From positions 1 through 23,635 of the forward strand of contig JAHIKV010000279.1 in assembly GCA_018897395.1 (NCBI GenBank): a DNA stretch of 23,635 bases. Reading direction: 5' to 3'. How positions within the stretch are numbered: position 1 is the first letter of the stretch; every line of letters begins with the position of its first letter. The notes beneath the pieces are model-generated. The model was not told the DNA's origin and ran no database searches. It worked only from the letters and a program-made list of their open reading frames with translations. Both the position numbers and the translations under genes were made by a program. This DNA is from Planctomycetota bacterium. GTDB taxonomy: Bacteria > Planctomycetota > Planctomycetia > Pirellulales > Thermoguttaceae. Of this stretch, positions 5,549 to 12,524 are shown piece after piece.

Positions 5549-7648
5549 CTACTCCTCTTCCTCTTCCTTCACCTGCGCCTTGGCGATGATTTCCTGCTGG
5601 ACGTTGCCGGGGACGATGTCGTAGTGGCTGAACTCGATCGCATAGCTGCCGCGGCCGCCGGTGATGCTCGAGAGACTTCGGGCGTAGGTGGTCACTTCGG
5701 CCAAGGGGACTTCGGCGATCACGGTTTGCAGATCGCCGCCGGCCGAGTCCATGCTCAGCACGCGGCCGCGCCGGCCGGACATGTCGCTGTTGATGTCGCC
5801 CACGTTGGCCGTCGGCACCGTGACCTCGATTCGCACGATCGGCTCCAGCAGCGCCGGCTTGGCCTGCTGAAACACGTTTCGGAATGCCATCGACGCGGCC
5901 GTCTTGAACGCCTGCTCCGAACTGTCGACCGCATGGTGCTTGCCGAAATGGACCTCGACGCAGACGTTTTGCACCTTGTAGCCGGCGATCACGCCGCGCT
6001 CGAGCCGATCGCGGAAGCCCTTTTCCACCGCCGGCATGAAGTTGCTGGGAATGGTGCCGCCGACGACCGAATCGACCCAGAGGAAGTTGTTTGCCTCGTC
6101 GTAGTGGGTATCTTTCATCGAAGAAAATCGGGCCTTGGTCGCCCACTCCTCGACGTTCACGTTCATCGGCATCGGGAACATGCGGATATGCACCTCGCCG
6201 AACTGGCCGCGGCCGCCGGTCTGTTTTTTGTGGCGATACATCCCCTCGGCGTTGGCCTGGATCGTCTCGCGGTAGGGGATTTTCGGCTCGCGGGTTTCGA
6301 CCTCGACCTTGTCGCGCCGCTTGAGCCGCTCGCGGATGATCTGCAAGTGCAGCTCGCTCATCCCGGTGACGACCATCTCCTTGGTCTGCATGTCCAAGTC
6401 GCGGCGAAAGGTGGAGTCCTCCTCGCAAATCTTCTGCAACGCGCCGGAGAGCTTTCCTTCGTCGCCGCGGCTTTTGGGGCTGACCGCCAGGCCGACCATC
6501 GGCGTGGGGAAGGGGATCGGCGGCATGGCGAGTTCGCCCAACGACGAGCCGGTGTGCAGGTCTTCCACCTTGGCCACCGCCACGATAGCGCCGGGACCGG
6601 CCTCGTCGACCGGCTCGGTCTCCGCGGCCTGCACCTGCAACAGCGCGCCGAGCTTGACCGGCTTCCGCACTCCGACCACCGACAGGATCGAGTCCTTCTT
6701 CAGCGTGCCGGAGAAGACGCGGATGTAGTTGAGCTTCTGCACGAAGGGGTCGATGCGGGTCTTGAACACCTGGGCGACCAACGGCCCGGCCGGGTCGGCC
6801 TTCACCTCGAGCTGCTCGCCGGCGGCGCTGTTCGCCGTCCGGGGGATCGCGCTGGGCGGCAACGCGCAGAGCGAGAGGGCGTCGATCAACTCGGGCAGGC
6901 CCGCCCCGGTCTTGCCGGAAACGCACACCATCGGGATCAGCGTCCCCTGGGCGACGGCCTTGACGATCAGTTGGGCAATCTCCTCGTCCGTGGGCGGAGT
7001 CCCCTCGAAGTATCGCTCCATCACCGCCTCGTCGACCTCGATGATCGACTCCAGAAGCGACTGGCTGATCTCGTTCGGATCGATCAGGGCGTCGGCCGTC
7101 TCGGCGGGCGGTTTCAGCGTGCCGGCCACTCCGCGGAAGTTTGCCCCATGCCCCAGCGGCACGTTCAGCAATACGCACGTCGGTCCGAACAGCTCCCGGA
7201 TGCTGTCGATAAGGGCCTGGAAGTCGATGTTGTCGGCGTCCATTTTGTTCAGGACGATCATCTTTCCCTGGCCGGCCTTTTTGGCCTCGTTAAAGACTCG
7301 GCGGGTGTTCACTTCGATGCCCGACTGGGCGCCGATGACGATTGCCGTGGTGTCGACGCCCCGCATGGCCCCGATCGCCTGGCCGATGAAGTCGGGATAG
7401 CCCGGCGTGTCGATCATGTGAAATTGCTTGCCGCCGTGTTCGCAATGCACCACGCTGGCTTCGATCGAGTATTTGTGCTGCTTCTCCTCCTCGTCAAAGT
7501 CGCAGACGCTCGTGCCGTCGTCGACGCTGGCGTTGCGGTTGATCGCGCCGGTGCTGGTCAGGATCCGATCGACCAGCGTGGTCTTGCCGGCCGATCCGTG
7601 TCCGCAGAAGGCTACGTTTCTGATTTGATCGACTGAGTGTTTGGACAT
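5549..7648 (-). CDS. Elongation factor G-like GTPase (EF-G paralogue)
   Basis: A 699-aa translational GTPase with the full EF-G domain order. The G domain has GHGSAGKT (16-23), DTPG (80-83), NKMD (134-137) and SGKTGAG. It is followed by the beta-barrel, then domains III-V with the GMSELHL and GRGQFGEVHIR segments, and ends in an acidic KEEEEE tail. The G domain (short insert, DDGT..CDF..EE) resembles the EF-G-like subfamily of secondary paralogues rather than canonical FusA. These are of uncertain role (stress, recycling or antibiotic tolerance). No rpsL, rpsG or tuf genes are adjacent, which also argues for the paralogue. The start at ATG 7648 has GAGGGAGC just upstream; the open frame to 7852 is leader sequence. 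Confidence 0.92.
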   Translation of the reverse strand: MSKHSVDQIRNVAFCGHGSAGKTTLVDRILTSTGAINRNASVDDGTSVCDFDEEEKQHKYSIEASVVHCEHGGKQFHMIDTPGYPDFIGQAIGAMRGVDTTAIVIGAQSGIEVNTRRVFNEAKKAGQGKMIVLNKMDADNIDFQALIDSIRELFGPTCVLLNVPLGHGANFRGVAGTLKPPAETADALIDPNEISQSLLESIIEVDEAVMERYFEGTPPTDEEIAQLIVKAVAQGTLIPMVCVSGKTGAGLPELIDALSLCALPPSAIPRTANSAAGEQLEVKADPAGPLVAQVFKTRIDPFVQKLNYIRVFSGTLKKDSILSVVGVRKPVKLGALLQVQAAETEPVDEAGPGAIVAVAKVEDLHTGSSLGELAMPPIPFPTPMVGLAVSPKSRGDEGKLSGALQKICEEDSTFRRDLDMQTKEMVVTGMSELHLQIIRERLKRRDKVEVETREPKIPYRETIQANAEGMYRHKKQTGGRGQFGEVHIRMFPMPMNVNVEEWATKARFSSMKDTHYDEANNFLWVDSVVGGTIPSNFMPAVEKGFRDRLERGVIAGYKVQNVCVEVHFGKHHAVDSSEQAFKTAASMAFRNVFQQAKPALLEPIVRIEVTVPTANVGDINSDMSGRRGRVLSMDSAGGDLQTVIAEVPLAEVTTYARSLSSITGGRGSYAIEFSHYDIVPGNVQQEIIAKAQVKEEEEE

Positions 7649-8064
7649 GAAAAGCTCCCTCGGCAGTGAATCGGCTGCGGTGTTGGAATTACGGTTGGAC
7701 CGTTGCACCAACGGATGTTTTTCTAACGTTTTTATACGCAGCCCCCTCTTGGGCGGTGTCGGCGGCACGATTTCCATGCGATTGCCGCCTCTGCCGGTCG
7801 CCGGACGCGACGGCAAAACATGCAATATGACACACAACCGGCCGTCGTGCAAGCGGGCGGAACACCGCCATTGGGTGCCACTGCTGGCTTGTCCAGCAGT
7901 GCTGTCCGATAATTGGCTTAGGACCGGCGAATCAATAACTGTCGCTATCGGGAAGGGGACAGTCCCATTTTCGTCGGACGAAAATTGGGACAGTCCCCCA
8001 GTTGTTTCCTGGCCGGTCCTTACACTGCTGGACGAGCCAGCAGTGGCACACTACGCCGCCCGCT
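7649..8064. other. Intergenic region carrying a nested inverted-repeat element
   Basis: There is no gene in this roughly 415-bp gap. Most of it is the palindromic block at 7875-8049, annotated separately. The part nearest the EF-G-like gene (7649-7740) is somewhat AT-rich and presumably holds its promoter, but no clear -35/-10 pair was found. Confidence 0.55.
7875..8049. repeat. Nested inverted-repeat element, MITE-like
   Basis: Three layers of inverted repeat are visible. The outermost arms (7875-7901 and 8023-8049) match with one mismatch over 27 bp. Each arm is itself a hairpin: CACTGCTGG, a 5-nt loop, CCAGCAGTG. Inside lie TTAGGACCGGC (7918-7928) and its near-complement (8012-8022). At the centre 7955-7975 faces 7977-7998, each containing the palindrome GGGACAGTCCC. 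No coding capacity is present. It looks like a non-autonomous mobile element or a composite of REP-type units. Confidence 0.7.
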
Positions 8065-8301
8065 CTACTCCCCGTCGGGATTGATGACCTCGACCACCCT
8101 CGCCGTCCCCGAGCGGAACATGGTGTTAAGCTCTTTCAATTGGAGATTGATCCGTTTTAGTTGTTCGACGATTTCATCGTCCCGTTCTTCGACCGCGGCA
8201 TCCGCCGGGGCCTCGGCGCTGGTCTTCTGATGGGTACCCAACAGGCAGCCGAACAACACTCCCGCGACGACGAGCATCGCCCAACCAAAGTGACGATTCA
8301 T
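8065..8301 (-). CDS. Small membrane-anchored or exported protein
   Basis: A 78-aa protein with an N-terminal hydrophobic helix (AMLVVAGVLFGCLLG), then an Ala/Glu-rich linker and an amphipathic helix rich in Leu, Lys, Glu and Asp (EEQ-type segment DEIVEQLKRIN). The Cys after LFG could be a weak lipobox, though Phe at that site is atypical. The ribosome binding site GGAGA precedes ATG 8301 by 7 nt. No known domain is recognised. Similar one-helix proteins with a short coiled tail are common in planctomycetes. It is on the same strand as the sulfatase-fold gene upstream, separated by a hairpin and a heptamer array. Confidence 0.65.
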   Translation of the reverse strand: MNRHFGWAMLVVAGVLFGCLLGTHQKTSAEAPADAAVEERDDEIVEQLKRINLQLKELNTMFRSGTARVVEVINPDGE

Positions 8302-8324
8302 GGCGTTTCTCCTATTCTACTCAC

Positions 8325-8348
8325 GCCGCCGTACCGGCGGCGGCTAAA
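8325..8348 (+). repeat. REP-like hairpin with GGCTAAA tail
   Basis: GCCGCCG (8325-8331), loop TAC, CGGCGGC (8335-8341), then GGCTAAA (8342-8348). It lies three bases from the start of the heptamer array at 8352, the same pairing of elements seen near 5.5 and 16.9 kb. Confidence 0.6.
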
Positions 8349-8351
8349 CCA

Positions 8352-8400
8352 ATTCCGAATCCCGAACCCCGAATCCCGAGTCCCGAACCCCCTATTCCAA
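8352..8400. repeat. Degenerate heptamer array, seven units
   Basis: The stretch splits cleanly into seven 7-mers: ATTCCGA, ATCCCGA, ACCCCGA, ATCCCGA, GTCCCGA, ACCCCCT, ATTCCAA. The stop codon of the sulfatase-fold gene (8392-8394) lies within it, so the array borders or overlaps the 3' end of the gene. Confidence 0.8.
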
Positions 8401-9690
8401 CCCGTTGACCAATATATCGCTCAGCGCGGGCAGGTCGGCAATCCGGCCGGCCGAAAGGGTTTGCTCGTATTGCGCGAGCGCGTCGCGCAAACACTCGGTC
8501 ACTTCCGGACAGAGCGAGGTCACGTCGTTCACCTCCCAGCGGTCGTCCGGCTTGGCGAACAGTTTCGGCGGGTCGCCGGCGAGGAAAAACCAGGCGGGCG
8601 TGCGGATCGCCCGGCCGCCGTCTCGGCCCGCAATGCAAAGCCGATCTCGAAACGGTCCGTTCTCCCGACGCACCAACCGCAAGATGCTTTCCGCCGAGGG
8701 CGAATCGGGCACGTCGTCCAGTTCCCACCAGTCCAACAGGGTCGCCCAGAGGTCGGCCGGCTCGACCAGCGCCTGGCTCCTCGCGGCGGCCCCGGAAAAG
8801 GTGTCAGGAACCGTTTGCCGGAACGGCCCGGAGGGTGCTTTGCACAAACGGTTCCTGACACCTTTTCCGGCCCCGGCCGCGTCGGGGAACCGGATCATCC
8901 AAGGCACGTGGACCAACTCGCCGAACAGCGAGTCGTCGCACGGCCCCACCCGTCGGTGTTCTCCCAAGGGGAACCCCCGCGAGGAAGTCACCGTCAGCAG
9001 GGTCTCGCCGGCGTCGGGCAGGCCGTCGAACAAATCCAGAAACGCGCCCAGGCAGGCGTCCAGCAGCGACACCTGCCCGGCATACGACTGCGAGATGCCG
9101 AGCAGTTCGTCGGGGTCGCAGTCGGGCGGCAGCGTCCGCTCGTGTACTTCGGCCCCCTCGGGCGGCGGCGGATCGCCCGGCTCCCTGTATGCCTGGCGGA
9201 ACTCCAGCGGCGCGTCCCACGTCGTGCCCAAGCCGCCCAAGTGACACCACAACATGAACGGACCGCGGAGTGAAGCGAGCCGGTCGATCGCCCGCTCGAA
9301 ACAGCGGCTGAATTGCGTCTGGTCGATCCGCCGCGCGGTTTCCGGCTGCCACGGCGGGTCGATCTCGATTAGTTCATCGAAATCTTCCGCCCCCGGATGC
9401 CGGGCCAACAGCGGCTCGTCGCTCAATAGTACCGTGGTCGCGCCGGCCTCGCGGAGCAACGCCGGCAGCGACGGCCGCGTCTCCGGCGGCGGCGCGGGGC
9501 AGAGCGCGTGCCACCCCTGCCAGTACGAACGGTACAATCGCTCCAAATCGGGTGAGTCGATCAGGGCGTGTTCGAGCAGGAACGACTGACATGCAAGCCG
9601 GTCCAGGTTGGGCGTCTCGATCCACGTGTTGCCGTACGCCCCCACGTAGCCCGCCTGCAAACGGTCGATAACAAGGCAAACGACGTTCAT
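8392..9690 (-). CDS. Degenerate sulfatase/alkaline-phosphatase superfamily protein
   Basis: A 432-aa protein with the sulfatase fold: a first strand with Asp9 (CLVIDRLQAGYVGAYG), TPNLDRLA, the SYAGQVSLLDACLGAF helix, and a GEH..VG....GELVHVPWMIRFPD region. The catalytic set is degraded. The CxPxR modification site reads DSPDL (45-49), so the formylglycine Cys and the Arg are lost. The metal-binding TSDHG motif reads TSSRG (235-239). It is therefore unlikely to be an active sulfatase and may bind rather than cleave, or have other chemistry. Residues 275-301 are encoded by a palindromic repeat inserted in frame (8788-8870). The start at 9690 is set by the conserved first strand; no good ribosome binding site is visible. 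Confidence 0.8.
   Translation of the reverse strand: MNVVCLVIDRLQAGYVGAYGNTWIETPNLDRLACQSFLLEHALIDSPDLERLYRSYWQGWHALCPAPPPETRPSLPALLREAGATTVLLSDEPLLARHPGAEDFDELIEIDPPWQPETARRIDQTQFSRCFERAIDRLASLRGPFMLWCHLGGLGTTWDAPLEFRQAYREPGDPPPPEGAEVHERTLPPDCDPDELLGISQSYAGQVSLLDACLGAFLDLFDGLPDAGETLLTVTSSRGFPLGEHRRVGPCDDSLFGELVHVPWMIRFPDAAGAGKGVRNRLCKAPSGPFRQTVPDTFSGAAARSQALVEPADLWATLLDWWELDDVPDSPSAESILRLVRRENGPFRDRLCIAGRDGGRAIRTPAWFFLAGDPPKLFAKPDDRWEVNDVTSLCPEVTECLRDALAQYEQTLSAGRIADLPALSDILVNGLE
8792..8870. mobile_element. 79-bp palindromic element inserted in frame in the sulfatase-fold gene
   Basis: A perfect 26-bp inverted repeat (8792-8817 and 8845-8870) surrounds a 27-bp spacer. GGCCCCGG is present on both sides (8788-8795 and 8869-8876), exactly 81 bp apart, as expected for a short target duplication that partly overlaps the arms. 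The reading frame stays open through it on the minus strand, adding the residues GKGVRNRL...QTVPDTFSG. No second copy lies in this window. Confidence 0.7.
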
Positions 9691-9749
9691 GCGGCCATTG
9701 TAGTGGACTCGTAATGCACATGGAAGGGTTTTCGCTTCCACTGTCGTAC

Positions 9750-9779
9750 TTGCCGCCCACACGGGGGAAAAGCTACAAT
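9750..9779 (+). promoter_or_regulatory. Possible promoter giving a leaderless DUF4258 transcript
   Basis: TTGCCG (9750-9755) and TACAAT (9774-9779) are 18 bp apart. The -10 box matches five of six bases. Transcription would be expected to start at or very near 9786, which is the A of the ATG. There is no good Shine-Dalgarno sequence before that ATG, which agrees with a leaderless message. Confidence 0.45.
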
Positions 9780-9785
9780 ACTGAG

Positions 9786-10112
9786 ATGAGCAATACCTTG
9801 CGACAGATTCGGAGTCTCATTGCTCGAGGAGAGGTCAGAATATCAGACCACGGTTACGACGAATTGGCGGAAGACGGCCTTCTCGCCACGCAAGTCGTGG
9901 AGGGAATAGCTCTCGCGAAGATCGTTGAGGATTATCCTGATTTTCCAAAAGGGCCATGCGTACTGGTTCTGCAGCAAAACGAACACGGCGAACCGGTCCA
10001 TTCGCTATGGGGAATCCCCAAAGGCGCTGTATCTCCAGCAGTGCTGATTACGGCGTACCGGCCCGATCCCGATAAATGGACCGATGATTTTTTGCGGAGA
10101 CGACGCTCATGA
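9786..10112 (+). CDS. DUF4258 toxin-like protein
   Basis: A 108-aa protein. The N-terminal segment (IRSLIARGEVRISDHGYDELAEDGL) is the DUF4258 signature, with the conserved His of the SDHG stretch, followed by VVEGI..AKIVEDYPDFPKGPCVLVLQ. The family is related to RelE-like toxins and usually has an antitoxin gene just downstream, as here: the next gene overlaps it by four bases (ATGA). The frame is open to 9714, but the conserved part begins at ATG 9786. Cellular target unknown. Confidence 0.82.
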   Translation: MSNTLRQIRSLIARGEVRISDHGYDELAEDGLLATQVVEGIALAKIVEDYPDFPKGPCVLVLQQNEHGEPVHSLWGIPKGAVSPAVLITAYRPDPDKWTDDFLRRRRS

Positions 10113-10324
10113 CGACGAAACATGCCAAGTTGGTGCGAGAGGGCGAATACGTAGCTGAGGTCGACGTGGACTTGATCCAGACCGACCAGCCGTGGGCACC
10201 CTATCTTTCCTTGGCGGACGCACGCAGACTCGACGAAGTCCGCTCCGCGCTGAAGCAGGGCAACGTAGCGTTCGCCGTAAAACTCGCCCGGGTTTATCGG
10301 CTTACACCGATCGCGGCGATGTGA
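10109..10324 (+). CDS. 71-aa antitoxin-like partner of DUF4258
   Basis: A small acidic-then-helical protein. GEYVAEVDVDLIQTDQPWAP looks like beta strands leading into SLADARRLDEVRSALKQGN, a helical segment. The ATG lies inside the stop of the DUF4258 gene (ATGA overlap), so translation is coupled. Its position, size and coupling fit an antitoxin, although toxin-first order is the less common arrangement. I cannot name the family, and the antitoxin role is inferred from context. Confidence 0.75.
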   Translation: MTTKHAKLVREGEYVAEVDVDLIQTDQPWAPYLSLADARRLDEVRSALKQGNVAFAVKLARVYRLTPIAAM

Positions 10325-10380
10325 AATAAGGTTGTCCATTTCGTGCATTCGTTTTTTCGCGGTGAGGGGATAGACGCGGA

Positions 10381-11736
10381 ATGGAAGCACTAGCCGTCAT
10401 TGCCGCCGCCGTGGCGCTGATCTGGGGGGCCGTCGTATTCTTGCGCGGCGGACTGATCGGCGGATGCCTGGCCGTGCTGCTGGCCGGGGTGTGTTTCAGC
10501 GTGCCGTTCTATAAAATCGAACTAGGACCGCTCCCCCTGACAGCCGACCGGCTGCTGTTGGTGCTGTTGGTCGTGCAATACGTCTATTGGCGACGCTGGG
10601 GACTGGCCGATCCGAAACCGCTGGGTAAACCGGAAATCCTGCTGTTGGCGTTTCTCGCCGTGCTGATCGTCAGCACCTTCACCCACGATTGGAAGGCGGA
10701 GAACTATCAGCCTGTTGCCTGGCTGGTAATCTCATATTTGATGCCGGCGACGATGTACTGGATCGCCCGGCAGGCGAAATACTCCGAGCGGACAATTCTC
10801 GTGCTCTTCGGCGGATTGGCCGTCTTGGGCGTCTATCTGGCCGTCACCACGTTGGCTGAGTATTTTCGGGTGTGGTGGCTGGTGTTCCCAAGGTATATCG
10901 TCTCGTCGGTGGTGGAGAAAGGGGCGGAGTTCGTCGGCCGAGGAAGGGGACCGCTGCTGAACCCGATCGCCAACGGAATCTTGCTGACCGTCGGTCTCGG
11001 CGGCGCGCTTATGTGGTGGCCGCGGCTGAGGCGCGCGGGACAATTGACGCTCTTGGCCGTCTCGTTGCTGCTGCTGGCGGCGCTGTTTTACACCCTGACC
11101 CGCAGCGTGTGGATGGGTGGACTGTTCGCGCTGGCGCTGGCCGTAGGGTTGGCGCTGCCGTGGAACTGGCGGTTGCCGCTGCTGGTTTTCGGACTGATGG
11201 CCGGGGTGCTGCTGGCCGTCACGCAATGGGACAACCTCTTGGCGTTCAAGCGCGACAAGGCCCTGGCCGCCGAAAAGACCGCCGAGTCGGTCGAGCTGCG
11301 CCCGATCTTGGCGACCATCGCCTGGAAGATGTTTCTCGATCGGCCGCTGCTCGGCTGCGGCTATGCCCAGTACGGAACGGAGCACGAGAACTATGTCTCC
11401 GACCGTTCGACCCGGCTGGCGTTGGAGCGGGGCCGCGGATACATCCCCCACAACGCGGCGCTGTCGCTGTTGACCGAAACCGGCTTGATCGGGCTAGGGC
11501 TGTTCGCAATGATGCTTTTCTTCTGGGGACTCGACGCCTGGCGGTTGTGGCGCGACGCCGGCCTGCCGCTTTGGGCCAGACAGCAGGGCCTACTGATGTT
11601 GATCGTCCTGGGCGCTTACCTGATCAACGGCATGTTTCACGAGGTCTCGGTCGTGCCGATGGCGAACATGACGTTGTTCTTCCTGGCCGGAGCGACCGCC
11701 GGTTTGCGGACATTGACGAGCCGGGGCATCTCCTGA
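10381..11736 (+). CDS. O-antigen ligase / polymerase family membrane protein
   Basis: A 451-aa inner-membrane protein with about 11-12 hydrophobic helices and a large periplasmic loop before the last helices, as in the O-antigen ligase and Wzy-type polymerase superfamily. Family landmarks are RGRGPLLNPIANG after the mid-protein helices and the loop motif LLGCGYAQYG, followed by YIPHNAALSLLTETGLIGLGLF, where the His of HN is conserved. It probably polymerises or ligates polysaccharide repeat units. The sequence cannot say which. The start is ATG 10381, with AGGGG about 11 nt upstream. It begins 56 bp after the toxin-like pair. A flippase and chain-length protein lie within 7 kb. Confidence 0.85.
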   Translation: MEALAVIAAAVALIWGAVVFLRGGLIGGCLAVLLAGVCFSVPFYKIELGPLPLTADRLLLVLLVVQYVYWRRWGLADPKPLGKPEILLLAFLAVLIVSTFTHDWKAENYQPVAWLVISYLMPATMYWIARQAKYSERTILVLFGGLAVLGVYLAVTTLAEYFRVWWLVFPRYIVSSVVEKGAEFVGRGRGPLLNPIANGILLTVGLGGALMWWPRLRRAGQLTLLAVSLLLLAALFYTLTRSVWMGGLFALALAVGLALPWNWRLPLLVFGLMAGVLLAVTQWDNLLAFKRDKALAAEKTAESVELRPILATIAWKMFLDRPLLGCGYAQYGTEHENYVSDRSTRLALERGRGYIPHNAALSLLTETGLIGLGLFAMMLFFWGLDAWRLWRDAGLPLWARQQGLLMLIVLGAYLINGMFHEVSVVPMANMTLFFLAGATAGLRTLTSRGIS

Positions 11737-11748
11737 TAGTATTGTCAC

Positions 11749-11997
11749 ATGATCCTCCAATACGACCGCGACACCGACATGCTTTACATCAAGTTGGTTG
11801 ATCGTCCGAGCGCCGAGTCTGAGGAAGTGGCACCGAGCATCGTGCTCGACTTCGACGACCACAATCAGGTCGTCGGCATCGAAATCGAGGGGGCAAGCAA
11901 GTTTATTGATCTTTCGCGTTTGGAAGTGACGGCACTGCCCGTCGCAAACCTGATCCTCAGCGAACGGACGCCGGCAGGAGCTTGTGGCAACGCATGA
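11749..11997 (+). CDS. DUF2283 domain protein
   Basis: An 82-aa small protein. ILQYDRDTDMLYIKL, VAPSIVLDFDDHNQVVGIEIEGASK is the complete DUF2283 pattern. The domain is of unknown function and often found next to toxin-like or nucleotidyltransferase genes. It starts 12 bp after the polymerase stop and overlaps the following nucleotidyltransferase by four bases (ATGA). The last 15 or so residues look like a linker outside the domain. Confidence 0.82.
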   Translation: MILQYDRDTDMLYIKLVDRPSAESEEVAPSIVLDFDDHNQVVGIEIEGASKFIDLSRLEVTALPVANLILSERTPAGACGNA

Positions 11998-12518
11998 CCG
12001 AACGAGATTTTTTCAATGCCGTATCCAATGGACAAGAGGATGTTCCGCAAATGCTGCTGGACATCCTCGCCGAGACCGGCGCCGCTTACTGCTTGATCGG
12101 CGGCTTGGCCGTCAACGCATATACCGAGCCGGTCGTCAGCCTCGATCTGGATATCGTCATCGCCGTTGAAGGCGTGGAACGACTCTGCGATTCAGCGGCC
12201 CGTAGAGGACTAAAAATAGAGAGATTCGAGCACAGCATAAATCTCACCAGCCCCAAGTCGGACCTGCGGATTCAGATTCAAACCGACGAGCGGTATCAAG
12301 CGTTCATTGCCCGGTCCAAGCTGAAAGAAGTCCTCGGATACGAAATGAACACGGCCGCGCCGGAAGACGTCTTGCAAGGGAAGATTTGGGCCTGCTCCGA
12401 CCAGCAACGACGCAGGAGCAAACGGCAAAAGGACCTGGCCGACATCCTCCGGCTGATTGAAGCGAATCCCAATCTGGAGAAGCTACTCCCCGCCGAAGTG
12501 CGAGAACGGCTGGGATAA
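11994..12518 (+). CDS. Nucleotidyltransferase-fold protein (DUF6036/AbiEii-like)
   Basis: A 174-aa protein of the minimal nucleotidyltransferase type. LIGGLAVNAY matches the GG(x)AV motif, and DLDIVIA supplies the acidic pair of the active site. A C-terminal helical part (PEDVLQGKIWACSDQQRRRSKRQKDLADIL) fits the family's conserved Lys/Asp region, seen in AbiEii-type and DUF6036 proteins. It probably transfers a nucleotide to an unknown target or acts as one half of a toxin-antitoxin pair. The ATG at 11994 overlaps the DUF2283 stop. A TTG 12 bases earlier is an alternative start, but too close to the AGGAG. Confidence 0.78.
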   Translation: MTERDFFNAVSNGQEDVPQMLLDILAETGAAYCLIGGLAVNAYTEPVVSLDLDIVIAVEGVERLCDSAARRGLKIERFEHSINLTSPKSDLRIQIQTDERYQAFIARSKLKEVLGYEMNTAAPEDVLQGKIWACSDQQRRRSKRQKDLADILRLIEANPNLEKLLPAEVRERLG

Positions 12519-12524
12519 CGCGGG

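Noticed and set aside
5526..7178. A 550-residue open frame on the minus strand, and a 670-residue frame on the plus strand, over the EF-G-like gene
   Set aside because: Both are off-frame readings of GC-rich codons, with Arg/Gly- or Ala/His/Leu-rich products and no motifs. The EF-G frame has full domain structure.
8161..9273. A 370-residue plus-strand frame across the sulfatase-fold gene
   Set aside because: It has no recognisable domain and its continuity comes from the GC-rich opposite strand; the palindromic insert reads open in both directions.
10872..11801. Second long frame inside the polymerase gene
   Set aside because: Arg/Gly-rich shadow of the membrane protein. No initiation signal or motif.
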